Source: Gammaproteobacteria bacterium (lineage in GTDB: Bacteria; Pseudomonadota; Gammaproteobacteria; Tenderiales; Tenderiaceae). Taken from it: a stretch of 64,000 nt of DNA. Shown here piece by piece: positions 25,051 to 33,859 of this stretch (the stretch's first letter is position 1; every line of letters begins with the position of its first letter). The DNA lies in NCBI GenBank assembly GCA_021731365.1, contig JAKFXL010000013.1, positions 1-64,000 on the forward strand. Direction: 5' to 3'. The position numbers and the translations under genes are program-made. Under the pieces are notes generated by a model. The model had not been told where the DNA came from, made no database searches, and saw nothing but the letters and a program-made list of their open reading frames with translations.

Positions 25051-25442
25051 GCCGGTTTTTTAAGGTAAGTGGAAAATATTATGTTGGGTGATGAGTTGCT
25101 GTGACAAAGGCTTTTACGCCGTACTGACCCCCGGTGAAGCTGGACCATGGCTAGGAATGATCAGGAATATGCGCCCTGATTTATATTAACGGTTATTTTG
25201 CGCTTTCGTGGGTGTCGAGTTTTTTTACATGCACCTTGTGTTTATTAAATGGCTCGGGCGTAAGTGATATGGAAATCATTGATTGTATTGAATATAAAAA
25301 TATTGCACGATTATTGCTTGAAGGGTCCCGTTGACGGACAACCCAGCATGTGAGGGCGCTGACCAGTCACTGTTTAGAATCTGGTGGTGAGTTTTGAACT
25401 CACTGGGATTTACTGAATATATACATATAAGGAAATTGACAA
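25051..25442. other. Intergenic region upstream of the PEP-CTERM gene
   Basis: No gene is visible. It contains a sigma-54-like element at 25303-25318 and, later, a stem-loop GTGAGTT-TTG-AACTCAC just before 25410. An AAGGAAA ribosome site precedes 25443. Confidence 0.4.
25303..25318 (+). promoter_or_regulatory. Weak sigma-54-like element upstream of PEP-CTERM gene
   Basis: TTGCACGATTATTGCT matches TGGCACG-N4-TTGCT except that the first G of the invariant GG pair is T. PEP-CTERM genes in other proteobacteria are often under sigma-54/PrsR control, which is why it is recorded. The distance to the ATG is about 125 bases. Confidence 0.35.
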
Positions 25443-26129
25443 ATGAAGGGACTTATTGTGGGTGTTTCAATGGTCGCTGCGTTGGGCACTGTGGGTAGTG
25501 CAAACGCGCTGGTGATTGATAACTTTGATGGTGGCGCACAGAACGTTAGCGCCCCTGGGACCAATACCGTTGGTTATGCCGGTGCTGTTGGCGGATTTCG
25601 TACCGTAAATATGGCCAGCCCAGGACCACTTACTGCCACGGCCTCTGTTATTCCAGGTGCTGCTCCGCTGGGCATCTATGCCCATAGTGCCGATGCGCTG
25701 ACGCCTGCGACCAGCACTATCACCTGGGATGCCAATGGCGCGGGTCTTGGTGGTGTTGATTTTGTTGAGGGGCTGGTTAATAACGTCTTTAGCTTTGACA
25801 TCATCAGTATCGATCAGGGATTTATCGATTTGATCCTCACGGTGGTTGATACATTCAATAATTCGGCCAGTTATACATTCTCCGGTGCAGGTGCCGGGGT
25901 ACAGACCGTGGCCTTCAGTAATTTTGCGGGGATCAACTTTACCTCCATTGATATGCTCTCTTTGCAGGTTCAAGGGGGGGCAGCCTCTGATTTGACGCTG
26001 GACCTTTTTGCTACCACGGGTGATCAACCGCCTGCAACTGTGCCAGAGCCTGGTATGTTGCTGTTGTTGGGCGCGGGTTTGTTGGGCATGGCAGGCCTGC
26101 GTCGTCGCCAAACTAGCCAACCGGCTTAA
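25443..26129 (+). CDS. PEP-CTERM sorted secreted protein
   Basis: A 228-residue exported protein with a signal peptide ending at SANA (~22). The mature region is rich in Gly, Ala, Asn and Asp, has few charged or Cys residues, and looks like a beta-sandwich (VIDNFDGG at the start, later DLILTVVDTFNNSASYTF). I do not recognise a named domain in it. The tail is a textbook PEP-CTERM signal: VPEPGMLLLLGAGLLGMAGL followed by RRRQ. It should be processed by an exosortase and placed at the cell surface or in the biofilm matrix. Confidence 0.9.
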   Translation: MKGLIVGVSMVAALGTVGSANALVIDNFDGGAQNVSAPGTNTVGYAGAVGGFRTVNMASPGPLTATASVIPGAAPLGIYAHSADALTPATSTITWDANGAGLGGVDFVEGLVNNVFSFDIISIDQGFIDLILTVVDTFNNSASYTFSGAGAGVQTVAFSNFAGINFTSIDMLSLQVQGGAASDLTLDLFATTGDQPPATVPEPGMLLLLGAGLLGMAGLRRRQTSQPA

Positions 26130-26140
26130 CCTTGATCACG

Positions 26141-26162
26141 CCCCTCACTTAGTAGTGAGGGG
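26141..26162 (+). terminator. Hairpin terminator after the PEP-CTERM gene
   Basis: CCCCTCACT and AGTGAGGGG pair perfectly over a TAGT loop, 12 bases past the stop. The following T-run is delayed (CTGGCTGCTGTTTT), so termination may be partial. Confidence 0.55.
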
Positions 26163-26485
26163 CTGGCTGCTGTTTTCCCCATCCCTTTTAGCAGCGTTGT
26201 TGCATTGAAATTAGCAACGGTGCTCTTTTAGTAAAAGCAGTCGGTCCGAAATGGGGGCTACTTGCCCTTGTACAGATCGTCCGTGGGCTCAGCAAACGGG
26301 CCTTTTCACTATTCCCTCTGTTTAACTCGTCGTCGCCAGCAGTTCTGGCTGGGTTGGCGGTGGATCACGTTTGGGTTTTGTTGGATGTGTTTGTTGAAGT
26401 ACATGGCAGCAAATCCAATTCGCCCTGTGATCGTTGAAATCAAGTAAAATAGTGCCCTTTCCAATTTCAGACTCAGGAACCCTCG
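26163..26485. other. Upstream region of purL
   Basis: No gene is supported in about 320 bases. A short hairpin, GTTGC and GCAAC around 26197-26216, is the only structure noted. I looked for a PurR box (ACGCAAACG-type) and found only CACGTTTGGG near 26366, which is too poor. An AGGA precedes the purL ATG. Confidence 0.35.
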
Positions 26486-29400
26486 ATGCTCCAATTGCGC
26501 GGCAACCCAGCCTTATCCACCTTCCGTCTGCAAAAACTGACCCGCGCCATCCAGGCCCAAGTGCCTGGGGTGAGCCATGTTTACGCTGAGTTTGTCCATT
26601 TTGCCGATCTGGAACAGCGGCTGGATGCGGGGCAGGAGACGTTGCTGAAAAAGCTGCTCGAGTATGGTCCGAAGCTGGAGATTGAATCACCCGAGGGTGA
26701 GTTGCTGCTGGTGGTGCCACGGCCGGGCACGATCTCGCCCTGGGCCTCCAAGGCGACCGATATCGCCCGCAACTGTGGCCTGAATACCATTCACCGGTTG
26801 GAGCGTGGCATTGCCTACTACCTGCGCAAGGCGGATGGCAGCAGGCTGAGTGATGCCGAGCGCGTTGCGGTAAAAGCGCTGGTGCATGACCGCATGACCG
26901 AATCGGTATTATGTTGTATGGAGGAGGCGGAGGGGCTGTTTCAGCACGAAGAGCCGCGCCCCCTGCGTAGTGTCGATATTCTTGGCGGTGGCCGCGATGC
27001 GTTGCGGACAGCGAACAGTGACTGGGGTCTGGCGCTGGCGGCGGACGAGATTGACTATCTGGTGGAGAACTTCACCGCCCTGGGGCGCAACCCCAATGAC
27101 ATCGAGCTGATGATGTTTGCCCAGGCCAACTCGGAACACTGCCGCCACAAGATCTTCAATGCCGACTGGATTATCGATGGCAAGGAGCAGCCAAAGTCGC
27201 TCTTCAAGATGATCCGCAATACCCACGAGTTGCACCCTGAAGGTGTGCTGACTGCTTACTCCGATAACTCATCGGTGATCGAAGGGTTCAAGGCCGGCCG
27301 TTTCTATCCTGACCCTGAGAGTGGTGAGTATGGCTATAACGAACAGGATATTGCGATTCTGATGAAGGTGGAGACCCACAACCACCCCACGGCCATCTCG
27401 CCGTTCTCTGGCGCGGCGACCGGCTCCGGGGGTGAGATCCGCGACGAAGGGGCGACCGGCCGTGGCTCCAAACCCAAGGCCGGTCTGAGTGGTTTCAGCG
27501 TTTCGAATCTGCGTATTCCCGGCGCTGAACAGCCGTGGGAGACCGACCACGGCAAACCGAGTCGCATCGTCTCGGCCTTGGATATCATGATCGATGGCCC
27601 GCTTGGTTCTGCTGCTTTCAACAATGAGTTTGGTCGCCCCAATATCTGCGGTTACTTCCGTACCTTTGAAGAGACGGTGCCTGGCCCGAATGGCAACGAG
27701 GTGCGTGGTTATCACAAGCCGATCATGCTCGCCGGTGGTCTCGGCAACATCAGTGTTGACCATGTGAAAAAACAGATCATCCCCGTCGGCGCGCAGCTGG
27801 TGGTGCTGGGTGGTCCGGCGATGTTGATTGGTCTCGGTGGTGGTGCGGCGTCGTCGATGGCGACCGGCTCCAGTGCTGAAGATCTCGATTTCGCCTCGGT
27901 GCAGCGTGGCAATCCCGAGATGGAGCGCCGCTGTCAGGAGGTGATCGACCGCTGCTGGCAGCTGGGCAAAGAGAACCCAATTGTCTCGATTCATGACGTT
28001 GGTGCTGGAGGTTTGTCGAACGCCATGCCGGAGCTGGCCAACGACGCCGGTCGTGGCGCCAGGTTTGAACTGCGTGCCGTGCCCAATGACGAGCCGGGCA
28101 TGGCGCCGATGGAGATCTGGAGCAACGAGTCGCAGGAGCGTTATGTGCTGGCGGTGATGCCGGATGATATGGACCGTTTTGCGGCGCTGTGTGATCGCGA
28201 GCGCGCCCCGTTTGCGGTGATTGGTGAGGCGACTGAAGAACGCCAACTGATCGTTGGCGATGGCTATTTTGATAACACTCCCGTCGACATGCCGATGGAG
28301 GTACTGCTGGGCAAACCGCCCAAGATGCTGCGTGATGTTCACCACAAACACTTCCAGAAGGTTGAGTTTGATACCAGCAAGATCGAGATCAAGGATGCCG
28401 CCTATCGGCTGATGCGTCTGCCCACCGTGGCGAGCAAAAGCTTCCTCATCACCATCGGTGACCGCAGTGTGACCGGTCTGGTGGCGCGTGATCAGTTTGT
28501 CGGTCCGTGGCAGGTGCCGGTGGCCGATGTTGCCGTGACGGCCACCAGTTTTGATGTCTATACCGGTGAGGCGATGGCGATGGGTGAACGCACCCCGATT
28601 GCCTTGGTTGATCACGCCGCCTCCGCCCGCATGGCAGTGGGTGAGGCGCTCACCAATCTGGCCGCAGCGGCGGTGACCGAGTTGGGCCGGGTGGTATTGT
28701 CCGCCAACTGGATGGCACCAGCGGGCCATCCGGGTGAGGATGCCGGTCTCTATGAAGCGGTGAAAGCGGTGGGCATGGAACTCTGCCCGGCGCTGGGCAT
28801 TGCCATTCCCGTCGGTAAGGATTCCATGTCGATGAAGACGGTCTGGAGCGAGAACGGCAAACAGAAGAGTGTCACTGCGCCGCTGTCGCTAGTTGTTTCC
28901 GCCTTTGCGCCGGTGAAAGATATTCGTAAGACTTTGACACCACAGCTACGCATCGATAAGGGCGACAGCGATCTGATCCTGATCGATCTTGGCAAAGGCA
29001 AAAATCGGATGGCCGGCTCCTGTCTGGCACAGGTCTACAAACAGGTGGGCCATCACGCCCCCGATGTCGATGATGCCAATGCGCTGAAGGGGTTTTTCAA
29101 TACCATTCAGCTGCTCAACCAGCAGGGGCTGCTGCTGGCCTATCATGACCGCTCCGACGGCGGCCTGTTTGCCACGCTGGCCGAGATGGCCTTTGCCGGT
29201 CACTGCGGCGTCAGCGTTGTGATGGATGATCTGGGGGATGACCACGTCGCCGCGCTCTTCAGTGAAGAGTTGGGCGCAGTGGTGCAGGTGCGCCATAGCG
29301 ATACCGATGCCGTGCTCAAGGCGCTGCACGATGTGGGTCTGGGCCACCACAGCCATGTGATCGGCCAGATTAATGATCAGGATGTGGTGGAATTTACCGT

Positions 29401-30385
29401 TGACCACAAGCCGTTGTTGAGTGAGTCGCGTATCGACCTGCACCGCGCCTGGTCCGAGACCAGTTATCAGATTCAGTCGCTGCGGGATAACTCTGACTGC
29501 GCGCAGCAGGAGTTTGATCGTCTGCTCGATGCCAAAGATCCGGGCATTCAACCACTGCTTACTTTTGATCAGGCCGAAGATGTGGCCGCACCCTTTATCC
29601 ACACGGGTGTTCGGCCACGTCTGGCGGTGTTGCGCGAGCAGGGTGTCAATGGTCAGGTGGAGATGGCGGCGGCGTTTGATCGTGCCGGTTTTACCAGTGT
29701 TGATCTGCACATGAGCGATATTATCTCCGGTCGTGTCTCGCTGAAGGATTTCCAGGGGCTGGTCGCCTGTGGCGGCTTCTCCTACGGCGATGTGCTTGGC
29801 GCTGGTGAAGGGTGGGCCAAATCGATCCTCTTTAATCCACGTGCCCGCGATGAGTTCCAGGCCTTCTTCGAACGTAATGACAACTTTGGTCTGGGGGTCT
29901 GTAACGGCTGCCAGATGATGTCGAACCTGCACGAGTTGATCCCCGGCACCGAGAACTGGCCACACTTTGCACGCAACGTCTCGGAGCAGTTTGAAGCGCG
30001 TTACACCATGGTTGAAGTGCTCAAATCACCCTCCATCTTCCTGCAAGGCATGGAAGGGTCACGGCTGCCTGTTGTTGTTGCCCATGGCGAAGGTCAGGCC
30101 GAGTTCACATCTACCAATGGCGCGCAACGGGTGCTGGCGGCGGGCGTTGTTGGTCTGCGTTTTGTTGATAATTACGGCAATGCGACTGAAAGCTATCCGG
30201 CCAACCCTAATGGCTCGCCGCTGGGCATCACCGGCCTGAGCAACAGTGATGGTCGCTTCTCGGTGATGATGCCACACCCCGAACGGGTCTTCCGCGCCGT
30301 GCAGTACTCTTCGCGGCCAGATGGCTGGGGTGAAGAGGGGCCATGGCTGCGAATGTTCCGTAATGCACGGGTCTGGTTGGGATAG
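26486..30385 (+). CDS. purL: Phosphoribosylformylglycinamidine synthase, large single-chain form
   Basis: A protein of 1,299 residues, full length for the gammaproteobacterial type. It converts FGAR, glutamine and ATP to FGAM in de novo purine synthesis. The N-terminal PurS-like part is followed by two AIR-synthase-like halves ([38 protein letters not shown], and [10 protein letters not shown]). The C-terminus is a class I glutamine amidotransferase with the nucleophile in GVCNGCQMM and the His/Glu pair in PHPERVF. Large antisense open frames over this gene are shadows of its codon use. It stands alone with its own leader. Confidence 0.98.
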   Translation: MLQLRGNPALSTFRLQKLTRAIQAQVPGVSHVYAEFVHFADLEQRLDAGQETLLKKLLEYGPKLEIESPEGELLLVVPRPGTISPWASKATDIARNCGLNTIHRLERGIAYYLRKADGSRLSDAERVAVKALVHDRMTESVLCCMEEAEGLFQHEEPRPLRSVDILGGGRDALRTANSDWGLALAADEIDYLVENFTALGRNPNDIELMMFAQANSEHCRHKIFNADWIIDGKEQPKSLFKMIRNTHELHPEGVLTAYSDNSSVIEGFKAGRFYPDPESGEYGYNEQDIAILMKVETHNHPTAISPFSGAATGSGGEIRDEGATGRGSKPKAGLSGFSVSNLRIPGAEQPWETDHGKPSRIVSALDIMIDGPLGSAAFNNEFGRPNICGYFRTFEETVPGPNGNEVRGYHKPIMLAGGLGNISVDHVKKQIIPVGAQLVVLGGPAMLIGLGGGAASSMATGSSAEDLDFASVQRGNPEMERRCQEVIDRCWQLGKENPIVSIHDVGAGGLSNAMPELANDAGRGARFELRAVPNDEPGMAPMEIWSNESQERYVLAVMPDDMDRFAALCDRERAPFAVIGEATEERQLIVGDGYFDNTPVDMPMEVLLGKPPKMLRDVHHKHFQKVEFDTSKIEIKDAAYRLMRLPTVASKSFLITIGDRSVTGLVARDQFVGPWQVPVADVAVTATSFDVYTGEAMAMGERTPIALVDHAASARMAVGEALTNLAAAAVTELGRVVLSANWMAPAGHPGEDAGLYEAVKAVGMELCPALGIAIPVGKDSMSMKTVWSENGKQKSVTAPLSLVVSAFAPVKDIRKTLTPQLRIDKGDSDLILIDLGKGKNRMAGSCLAQVYKQVGHHAPDVDDANALKGFFNTIQLLNQQGLLLAYHDRSDGGLFATLAEMAFAGHCGVSVVMDDLGDDHVAALFSEELGAVVQVRHSDTDAVLKALHDVGLGHHSHVIGQINDQDVVEFTVDHKPLLSESRIDLHRAWSETSYQIQSLRDNSDCAQQEFDRLLDAKDPGIQPLLTFDQAEDVAAPFIHTGVRPRLAVLREQGVNGQVEMAAAFDRAGFTSVDLHMSDIISGRVSLKDFQGLVACGGFSYGDVLGAGEGWAKSILFNPRARDEFQAFFERNDNFGLGVCNGCQMMSNLHELIPGTENWPHFARNVSEQFEARYTMVEVLKSPSIFLQGMEGSRLPVVVAHGEGQAEFTSTNGAQRVLAAGVVGLRFVDNYGNATESYPANPNGSPLGITGLSNSDGRFSVMMPHPERVFRAVQYSSRPDGWGEEGPWLRMFRNARVWLG

Positions 30386-30433
30386 AATCAAACCACTGTT
30401 GTCATAAGCTTTTGCCTGAAGAAGGACGTGGTT

Positions 30434-31324
30434 ATGTACAAACTGGTTGCACTGATTCTTCCCATTGCTGTTGCTGCGTTGCTGGTGTTTTATATCCAGC
30501 AGCCGGTGGACAATATAAATAAGGTTGACGAGCGTATATCACTCCAGCAGCTGGAGGTGAATAGTAGCGCCGATCTGGAAGCGGCGTTTGAGGCAATGGG
30601 GTACTCCTGGCCACCCACGCTGGTGCCAGCTATCGAGCTTCAGACCTTTCCCAGCGATCTGGCGGAGATGACCAACTCAAAGCAGCGCAAGGCACTTTTT
30701 TTCCGCGCCCTGCTGCCGATTGTGCTGGCAGAAAACGCCATGATCGAAGAGATGCGTGACCAGCTGGTACGGCTTTTTGCAAAGGGGGTGAACCGCCTCA
30801 ACAGCACTGAGCTGCACTGGCTGGAGTCGGTGGCAGAGCAGTATCAGATAGAAGAAAGCCTATCGCAGCCACAGGTGCAGCAGAAATTGCTGCGCCGTGT
30901 AGATGTGGTGCCACCCGCGCTAGTGCTGGCCCAGGCCGCCAATGAGAGTGGTTGGGGCACATCCCGGTTTGCCCTGATGGGAAACAACCTTTTTGGGCAA
31001 TACACCTATCGGGATACCGACGCTATTGTGCCGCTCTCCCGCCCGGAGGGGGCGACCCATGCCGTGCGTGCCTACTCATCGATTGATGACTCGGTGCGCT
31101 CCTACATCCATAACCTCAATACCAACCGGGCTTATACCGAACTGCGTAATATGCGGCAGCAGATGCGTACCGATGGCAAAGGGCTAAGCAGTCATCAACT
31201 GGCCAAAGGGCTGCAATCCTATTCGGAGCGGGGGGCTGCCTATATTGAAGAGATACAGGGCATGATTCGCAGCAATCAGCTGCCGGCGGTGCTGGACGGG
31301 GTGAGTTTGCGGCCGGAGGGGTAG
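30434..31324 (+). CDS. Bax-type glucosaminidase (peptidoglycan hydrolase)
   Basis: A 296-residue protein with an uncleaved or weakly cleaved N-terminal membrane segment (LVALILPIAVAALLVFYI), so it probably acts in the periplasm. Residues ~155-285 are a GH73-type glucosaminidase domain of the Bax family: ALVLAQAANESGWGTSRFA with the catalytic Glu, NNLFGQYTY, and a Tyr-rich second half (VRAYSSIDDSVRSYIHNLNTN). It should cut the glycan chain of peptidoglycan. The ATG at 30434 is chosen because AAGGA lies about ten bases upstream; a GTG two codons earlier is too close. Confidence 0.88.
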   Translation: MYKLVALILPIAVAALLVFYIQQPVDNINKVDERISLQQLEVNSSADLEAAFEAMGYSWPPTLVPAIELQTFPSDLAEMTNSKQRKALFFRALLPIVLAENAMIEEMRDQLVRLFAKGVNRLNSTELHWLESVAEQYQIEESLSQPQVQQKLLRRVDVVPPALVLAQAANESGWGTSRFALMGNNLFGQYTYRDTDAIVPLSRPEGATHAVRAYSSIDDSVRSYIHNLNTNRAYTELRNMRQQMRTDGKGLSSHQLAKGLQSYSERGAAYIEEIQGMIRSNQLPAVLDGVSLRPEG

Positions 31325-31417
31325 TAGTGGCCTAGTTAAGAGAGATGAACAGCGCTTCTGGTGATGATTTGATAACGCCATTATTCTTTGTTAGACGTAT
31401 TGGTTGGATGAATTGTA

Positions 31418-31978
31418 ATGATCCACATTGCCACAAAATTCCGATTTAAAGTAAAACTGCTTCGCCCGGCAAAGCTTGATAGTGATACATCCTGGGCATT
31501 TGTTGTGCTACCAAAGGATGTGAGTGAAAAGCTTCCGAGACGGGGAAGGACGACTGTAGCAGGCACAATCAATGGGTACCCTTTTCAGATGACACTCGAG
31601 CCGGATGGTCAGTTAAGCCATTGGCTACAGGTAAGTAGGGAGTTGCACGAAGCCGCAGGCGCGGACGTTGGAGATATCGTCACGCTGGAACTCATGCCTG
31701 TGGAGAAGGAACCTGAGCCTGCCATCCCATCCGATTTCGCGGAGGCACTGGCCGCCGCTCCTGAGGCTCGCAGGGTTTGGAATGAAACGACGACTATCGC
31801 ACGTGTGGACTGGATACACTGGATTACTTCAGCCAAGCAACTCAAGACTCGAGCAAAACGGATTGGGGATGCCTGTGACATGCTTGCCTCCGGTCAGAAG
31901 CGGGTTTGCTGTTTCGATCCATCTGGCTACTACAGCAAGGCCTTCCGTGCGCCAGAGGCGGCAGAAAAGCATTACTGA
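31418..31978 (+). CDS. DUF1905 / YdeI-like (OmpD-associated) protein
   Basis: A 186-residue soluble protein. Residues ~5-95 form a DUF1905 domain (WAFVVLPKDVSEKL, GRTTVAGTINGYPFQMTL, GDIVTLEL). Residues ~105-165 form the short helical YdeI/OmpD-associated domain (FAEALAAAPEARRVWNETT, then RVDWIHWITSAKQLKTRAKRI), linked in some bacteria to bacteriocin protection. The join of these two domains is common in the family. The biochemical role is unknown. It seems unrelated to its neighbours. Confidence 0.85.
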   Translation: MIHIATKFRFKVKLLRPAKLDSDTSWAFVVLPKDVSEKLPRRGRTTVAGTINGYPFQMTLEPDGQLSHWLQVSRELHEAAGADVGDIVTLELMPVEKEPEPAIPSDFAEALAAAPEARRVWNETTTIARVDWIHWITSAKQLKTRAKRIGDACDMLASGQKRVCCFDPSGYYSKAFRAPEAAEKHY

Positions 31979-32122
31979 CCAGCCCATAAAAATGTGGCTA
32001 CTTAAATTTGACCACTACAATAGGATATTTGCCGAATTCCGGACTACGCGGGAATGGCGGAAAAACCAATTATTCAGACCTTCCTTAGGCCTTATGCCGT
32101 ACAGGAAAGTGGGGCGATCCGA

Positions 32123-32686
32123 ATGGGCATGATAATGGAGATCGAAACTGAAAGGCTAAGGCTCAGACAGTGGAGAGCGTCTGATTTTGTCACGTTCGCG
32201 CAGATTAACGCTGATCCAGAGGTCATGAAATACTTTCCCAGGGTTATGAGCATGGCTGAAAGTAATGAGTTTGCCCGAAAGTTGCAGGCACTTATTTCAG
32301 ATCGTGGATGGGGCCTTTGGGCTGTGGAAGAAAGGCAGAGCGGTGTATTTATTGGATTTGTTGGGCTGCATGAATCGCCTACTGAGTTATCGTTTTCTCC
32401 CTGTATAGAGATAGGGTGGCGTCTCGGGACCGCGCATTGGGGAAGAGGGTATGCTGTTGAGGCAGCACGGGCTGCATTGAAGCATGCTTTTGTCGATCTC
32501 GGCTTTGCGGAAGTATGTTCATTTACATCAGCAATAAATTACCGATCTCGAGCAGTAATGGAGAGGATTAATATGGTGAATACCCACCAGAATTTTCTGT
32601 ACCCAAGCATTCCTCTCGGTAGCCCTTTGAGCGAACACGTTCTGTATAAGATAACGAAGGTGCTCTGGAAAGACGATGCTGCATAA
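32123..32686 (+). CDS. RimJ-type GNAT acetyltransferase
   Basis: A GNAT enzyme of about 187 residues in the RimJ/RimL subgroup, which acetylates protein N-termini or small molecules. The opening EIETERLRLRQWRASD and DPEVMKYFPRVM are typical, and the acetyl-CoA motif is HWGRGYAVEAARAAL. A final ENRASRAVMERI-like block is present as YRSRAVMERINM. The start is uncertain: ATGs at 32123, 32129 and 32135 are all close, and the longer reading from 32054 lacks family similarity. The acceptor is unknown. Confidence 0.85.
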   Translation: MGMIMEIETERLRLRQWRASDFVTFAQINADPEVMKYFPRVMSMAESNEFARKLQALISDRGWGLWAVEERQSGVFIGFVGLHESPTELSFSPCIEIGWRLGTAHWGRGYAVEAARAALKHAFVDLGFAEVCSFTSAINYRSRAVMERINMVNTHQNFLYPSIPLGSPLSEHVLYKITKVLWKDDAA

Positions 32687-32741
32687 TAAATCGCTTAACT
32701 ACGTGCAAGGATCAAAAGTTGTGTACCGGACTGGTGTGACT

Positions 32742-33797
32742 CTATTCGCCACCCCCTCCCCCCGGCCTTACCCACTGCTGGCTATACCAGTAAAACCGTC
32801 CCTTCTCACCTGACGGTGCGGTGCAGTTGTAACGGCTGCGGCCGACGGGTAGATCCTGTTGTGGTTGGACTTTTACTTCGAAGTCGTTAAGCCAGTCGAG
32901 TTTCATGGGTTGGTTGTTGAAGTAGCAGCTGAACTGGCGCAGGCGCGGGTGCTGTTTATCAAAGGTGAAGGTGAGTGATGGCCGCTTGTTGGTGGTGGCC
33001 GATTCGGCACCGGGGTCGCGGGCCAGCGGCATGGCGAGGCTCATCACTTTGCTGCCGAAGTCGGCGATGGAGCCGTAGTGTTCGTTGACGGGGAAGCGTG
33101 GCAGGTAGCGGAAGTCGGAGGTCGGTCCCATGGCACCAGACTGCTGGCCGATGCCGGTGAGTCCTTCGGCGGCGACGATGTTGGCCAGCGCCAGGTTGTA
33201 TTCGCCGTAGGGGTAGACAAACAGTTTCTCGACCTGGGGCAGCTCCTGCTCTAACCGTTTTTGCGCGTGGCGGATGTCGGCAACCATGCGTTGTTGCCAC
33301 TGCGCCTCATCTTCCCCCTTGAGCCGTCGCGGCATGTAGTCATGACGGCTGGAGTGGTTGCCAAAGCTGGCACCATGTTTCTCCATCTCGCGCATCTGCT
33401 CCCAGCTCATGAAGTTGGGCAGTTTTTTATCGATGTAGTCGGTGGTGACAAAGACGGTGAAGGGCCAACGGAGTTTTTTCAGCCGTGGGTAGGCCTGGGT
33501 GTAGACGCTGAGGTAGGCGTCATCCATGGTAAGGGCTATGGTTTTGTCGGGCAGTGGTTTGCCGTGGCGCAGCTGTTCAATAATCTTTGCCAGTGGCCAG
33601 ACCTGGAAGTTGTTCTGTTGCAGGAACTGGAGCTGTGCCTCGAACTGATCAATACGGATGTTGGTAGTGGGGTAGCTGTTTTCGCCAATGCGGTGATACA
33701 TCACGGCGACGGCGGAGTTTTGTGCGGCGTGGCTGCTGTTGATCTGGCTGAGGAGCATGCTGGCCAGCAGGATGGTAGGGGCATAACGGTTGAACAT
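32742..33797 (-). CDS. Secreted polysaccharide deacetylase (NodB domain)
   Basis: A 351-residue protein with a signal peptide ending near SSHA (~24). The NodB deacetylase domain carries the metal and catalytic residues: IALTMDDAY with Asp 92 and 93, and HSSRH with His 148 and 152. It removes acetyl groups from N-acetylglucosamine polymers; the order resembles PgaB/IcaB-type enzymes that mature biofilm polysaccharide. A C-terminal region (~255-345) of beta strands is separate. The longer reading from 33842 would run through a hairpin repeat, so MFNRYAP at 33797 is preferred, though without a clear ribosome site. Confidence 0.87.
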   Translation of the reverse strand: MFNRYAPTILLASMLLSQINSSHAAQNSAVAVMYHRIGENSYPTTNIRIDQFEAQLQFLQQNNFQVWPLAKIIEQLRHGKPLPDKTIALTMDDAYLSVYTQAYPRLKKLRWPFTVFVTTDYIDKKLPNFMSWEQMREMEKHGASFGNHSSRHDYMPRRLKGEDEAQWQQRMVADIRHAQKRLEQELPQVEKLFVYPYGEYNLALANIVAAEGLTGIGQQSGAMGPTSDFRYLPRFPVNEHYGSIADFGSKVMSLAMPLARDPGAESATTNKRPSLTFTFDKQHPRLRQFSCYFNNQPMKLDWLNDFEVKVQPQQDLPVGRSRYNCTAPSGEKGRFYWYSQQWVRPGGGGGE

Positions 33798-33820
33798 GGT
33801 GGTTTTTAAACTGGCAGAAG

Positions 33821-33854
33821 GGGTGTTGGACGATGATAACATCGCCCAACACCC
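33821..33854. repeat. Intergenic hairpin, REP-like
   Basis: GGGTGTTGGACGATG and CATCGCCCAACACCC form a 15-base stem with one mismatch and an ATAA loop. It lies between co-directional pilB-like and deacetylase genes and extends to CCCTAC, matching the GTAGGGTGTTGG family of scattered gammaproteobacterial repeats. There is no T-run on either strand. Confidence 0.6.
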
Positions 33855-33859
33855 TACGG

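Noticed and set aside
26360-26380. PurR box upstream of purL
   Set aside because: Only CACGTTTGGG is present; the palindromic partner half is missing.
27269-28729. Long antisense frame (486 codons) over purL, and similar ones at 28946-29965, 38074-38826 and 45949-46953
   Set aside because: They lie fully inside strong genes, lack family resemblance and are His/Arg- or Gln-rich, as expected from the reverse of GC-biased codons.
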